A stretch of 64,000 nucleotides of DNA, from assembly GCA_029237695.1 (NCBI GenBank), contig CM055277.1, positions 40,520,242 through 40,584,241 of the forward strand, in the 5' to 3' direction. Made by a program: the position numbers and the translations under genes. The notes beneath the pieces were generated by a model. It searched no databases. It saw nothing but the letters and a program-made list of their open reading frames with translations, and was not told the origin of the DNA. The stretch comes from Conchocele bisecta. Its lineage: Eukaryota > Mollusca > Bivalvia > Lucinida > Thyasiridae. Shown here one piece after another: positions 61,941 through 64,000 of the stretch. Every line of letters starts with the position of its first letter. Within the stretch, counting starts at the first letter, position 1.

Positions 61941-62527
61941 CGAGTGAACATTTAATACCGTTGAACCCACAACCTGCCGATCCTGTTTCAACACCCAATA
62001 TGACCCCGTCAAACTTCAGGTTGGAAAATGTCGTAGAGATGCAGGATATTCTAACACAAGAGGGGGAAACTCGGAAAATAAATGCTAAAAAATATAGATG
62101 AGCTGCAAATATAGTGGAGGGGGTGAGCACCGTGCTGGCAGCAATTTCTATAATGGGTGGGGCCGGAACCGCTGCATTGTTATCTACAGTCGTGGCAATA
62201 CCCATTGTAGGGGGTTTCAGTGGGGTAGCCGCTGGGGCGGGGTTGTTATGTATGGCGTTCAGAGTAATGGGAAGAAAATTCGAAATAAAAGTAGAAAGCA
62301 CGACAGAATATCGGTTCTCGCGAGGTCTAAGAAAAATAGCATCGACGTTATCGTGTCCAAAGCGTTGGCCGATGGAGGAGGAGGAGATGTCTCGATATGA
62401 GGATTTAAAAAATACTATTAGAACGAAGGCACGTGCCACCCTTCCCAAGTTTGAGAATACTGATTGGGATAAATTTAGGTTAAAACTGGGTGATAAAGTG
62501 GGAGGAAAAGTTACAACACCACCGTGA
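61937..62527 (+). pseudogene. Membrane protein overlapped with the fibre gene, broken three times
   Basis: Starts MTSEHLIPLNPQPADPVSTP at the ATGA overlap. A TGA at 62099-62101 follows KKYR; element 1 has a sense codon there. Then NIVEGVSTVLAAISIMGGAG and a two-helix hydrophobic stretch (LLSTVVAIPIVGGFSGVAAG, AGLLCMAF). The frame changes near 62290, reads RISVLARSKKNSIDVIVSKA in the second frame, and changes back near 62375 to SRYEDLKNTIRTKARATLP. So the intact form had two membrane helices and a helical tail of about 75 residues. The last 50 bp are copied, inverted, at the left end of the element. Function unknown. Confidence 0.72.
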
Positions 62528-62982
62528 GTATGTCACCCACCGGCCACCATACATTTATATAAACCACAAACTGTCCATACCCGGAAGTAATATATATATC
62601 ACCTCGATAGCTTGGTGCATTACACGCCAATCGCTATTGGAGAAATACTCCGGCGTTTGTCTTGGTGTGTGTGTTTAAATCAATACACACCGTGGCCTCG
62701 ATAAGGTGAAATACACTGCAGCGGTCGGATAGGAACGATGTTTAGCGTTGATACAATATCCGTTTTATCTTTATAACTGACACCGTGGCCTCGATAAGGT
62801 GAAATACACTGCAGCGTTTGGATAGGAACGCTGTTTAACGTTGATACAATATCGGTTTTATCTTTATAACTGACTTTCTGATTTAATACTTGCGAGCACG
62901 TAATTCCTTGTTAACCAGTCGATGCGTAGCCTGAGTGCCACCGCTTGGTGGACATAGCAGTGACTCGGATCTGGTATGACAA
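62528..62982. other. Right subterminal non-coding region of element 2
   Basis: No gene. Holds a two-copy 93-bp tandem repeat (62688-62873) and otherwise nothing recognised. Confidence 0.6.
62688..62873. repeat. 93-bp tandem duplication
   Basis: Two head-to-tail copies starting CACCGTGGCCTCGATAAGGT at 62688 and 62781, differing at about six positions. They lie about 110 bp inside the right TIR. They may be cis-acting or a recent local duplication. Confidence 0.92.
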
Positions 62983-63121
62983 TCTCCAATATAATTGGGA
63001 CTACAAGACCACTTTCTCATTCAATAACCACCACCAACTTTGTGTTGGTGGTGGGAGCTACAATACCTCTCAATAACAGCACAATGGTTGCTGTTATCAT
63101 TTTGACTCCCTCTATACTACT
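62983..63121 (-). repeat. Right terminal inverted repeat of element 2
   Basis: Mirrors 47099-47237, including the perfect hairpin at 63028-63054. It is followed by the GCACA target duplication. Confidence 0.95.
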
Positions 63122-63126
63122 GCACA

Positions 63127-64000
63127 ATAAATTACATGTATTGTCGAATAGAATGCACGAATGTAGTGTCGATGTAGACGTAAATTCGTGTCTAGATAGT
63201 TTCGAAACTATTTTTGATGATGTTTGTTCAACTTTTGAACGGAATGTATCTTCTTCTGTTGAATCGCAAAGCCGACCAGTTAATTCTAGTGATAATACAT
63301 GGTTTAATGATGAGTGTGAAAGTAAGAAAACAGCATGTTATCGTAAATTTAATATATATAAAAACAACACCTCGGAATCAAATAGGCAGGAAATGGTTAA
63401 ATCTAGATCAGTCTACAAATCGATAATTCGTAACTGTAAATTTCAGCATGATCTACAGAAAACGAAAATATTAGAGCAAGCTCGTGTCAAAAATGCAAAA
63501 ATGTACTGGAATATGTTAAAGCAATCTGTTGGCATCCGCACATCTACTATTTCACTAGATACGTTCATGAACTATTTTAAAGCCGTTAATAATCCATCTG
63601 ACCGATATTTTTCACCTGATGAAGATGTGATTCATTTCAATGAAATATATTTAAATAACGAATTGCATACAGTGTTCGCGGAACTCGACTCAATCATAAC
63701 TAGTGACGAGATAAATACAGCTATTAGGCAATTAACAGCGGGTCGTAGTGGAGGGCGGGACATGGTTTTGAATGAATTCTTTATACATGATAGTCGTGTC
63801 TTAATACCAATAATTACTACACTATTTAATAAAATATTTGACATAGGCTATTTTCCAGATTCGTGGACAGAAGGTCATATTATCCCGTTACATAAAAAAG
63901 GTAATGTAAATAATGTGGAAAAGTATAGGCGTATAACACTTTTGAGTACACTGGGAAAATTATTCAAGCGGGTATTAAACAATAGGCTATCCGCATGGGC
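63127..64000 (+). pseudogene. LINE C ORF2, 3' part: linker and reverse transcriptase start
   Basis: Continues the ORF2 interrupted at 47098. Frame is open to the window end. Blocks match LINE A: YWNMLKQSVG, YFKAVNNPSDRYF, AGRSGGRDMVLNEFFIH, GYFPDSWTEGHIIPLHKKGN and LLSTLGKLFKRVLNNRLS. The palm catalytic motif lies beyond the window. The only interruption of this ORF2 within the window is the Polinton itself. Confidence 0.9.

Larger units (their letters stand above)
47099..63121. mobile_element. Polinton/Maverick element 2 (about 16.0 kb)
   Basis: Bounded by terminal inverted repeats of about 140 bp (47099-47237 and 62983-63121) beginning AGTAG(C/T)ATAGAGGGAG. GCACA is duplicated at 47094-47098 and 63122-63126. 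Size, protein-primed polymerase, retroviral-type integrase, packaging ATPase and double jelly-roll capsid protein are the defining set of Polinton/Maverick elements, also described as adintovirus-like. Genes are closely packed with short or overlapping joints. The integrase, ATPase and the large membrane protein are open; the polymerase, capsid, fibre and several small genes carry breaks. Confidence 0.96.
44690..64000 (+). mobile_element. LINE C, split by Polinton element 2, runs off the window
   Basis: 5' part at 44690-47098, 3' part at 63127-64000 and beyond. The two halves are one ORF2 divided by element 2; the reading frame resumes across the insertion when one copy of the duplicated GCACA is counted. 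The 5' end appears nearly complete, with a leader of about 120 bp before ORF1. Confidence 0.9.

Noticed and set aside
47099..63121. An integrated adenovirus or poxvirus
   Set aside because: The integrase, TIRs with target duplication and gene order fit a Polinton/adintovirus-type element; no adenovirus core, penton base or protease and no poxvirus genes were recognised.

Overview
This is eukaryotic DNA, most likely from a bivalve mollusc. It has one minus-strand host gene visible as short phase 1-1 exons in a sea of transposons, an AT-rich background, APE-type LINEs, a Ty3/gypsy fragment, a Tc1-like transposon, tRNA-derived SINE heads and many short inverted-repeat elements. The MITE with ends like TGTGACTGGAGAAATGGG is one I associate with bivalves, from memory only. 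There is no bacterial-style gene organisation except inside two large virus-like DNA transposons.

The centre of interest is a pair of Polinton/Maverick-type elements with virion genes. Element 1 (23405-33415, about 10.0 kb) is old and decayed, with 36-bp terminal inverted repeats (35/36 matches) and a 5-bp target duplication GGCCG. Element 2 (47099-63121, about 16.0 kb) has terminal inverted repeats of about 140 bp and a 5-bp duplication GCACA. It sits inside the ORF2 of a LINE whose reading frame resumes on the far side. Both start with AGTAG(T/C)ATA. The shared gene order is: protein-primed DNA polymerase B (+); then on the minus strand a retroviral-type integrase, five small unknown genes, an A32/FtsK-like packaging ATPase and the major capsid protein; then on the plus strand a structural protein, a fibre-like protein and a membrane protein. 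Element 2 additionally keeps a C2H2 zinc-finger gene and three genes between capsid and structural protein that element 1 has lost through a 3.5-kb deletion. The two elements agree in integrase and virion genes, but their DNA polymerases belong to clearly different lineages with different embedded domains. This is a modular swap of the replication gene. I see no adenovirus-type maturation protease in either.

Layout: 1-1.5 kb Ty3/gypsy gag-pol (-); 1.7-2.0 kb short tandem repeats; 2.69-2.87 kb a host TSP1 exon (-); 3-4.1 kb foldback repeats and MITEs; 4.2-8.5 kb LINE A (+); 9.3-9.7 kb tandem repeats; 9.9-12.7 kb L1/Tx1-like LINE (-); 12.9-17.9 kb MITEs and SINE heads; 17.9-20.2 kb an inverted-repeat element carrying a Tc1 transposon; 20.6-22.5 kb a 38-bp satellite; 23.4-33.4 kb element 1; 33.4-42.9 kb intronic sequence with MITEs and two homologous 93-bp host exons (38.6 and 40.4 kb, -); 42.9-44.5 kb LINE B; 44.7-47.1 kb LINE C, interrupted by element 2 (47.1-63.1 kb) and resuming to the window end.

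Most element genes carry frameshifts or in-frame stops, so neither copy looks able to act alone. The integrase, ATPase and large membrane protein of element 2 are open throughout. The two copies act as references for each other and reveal true gene ends in several small genes.
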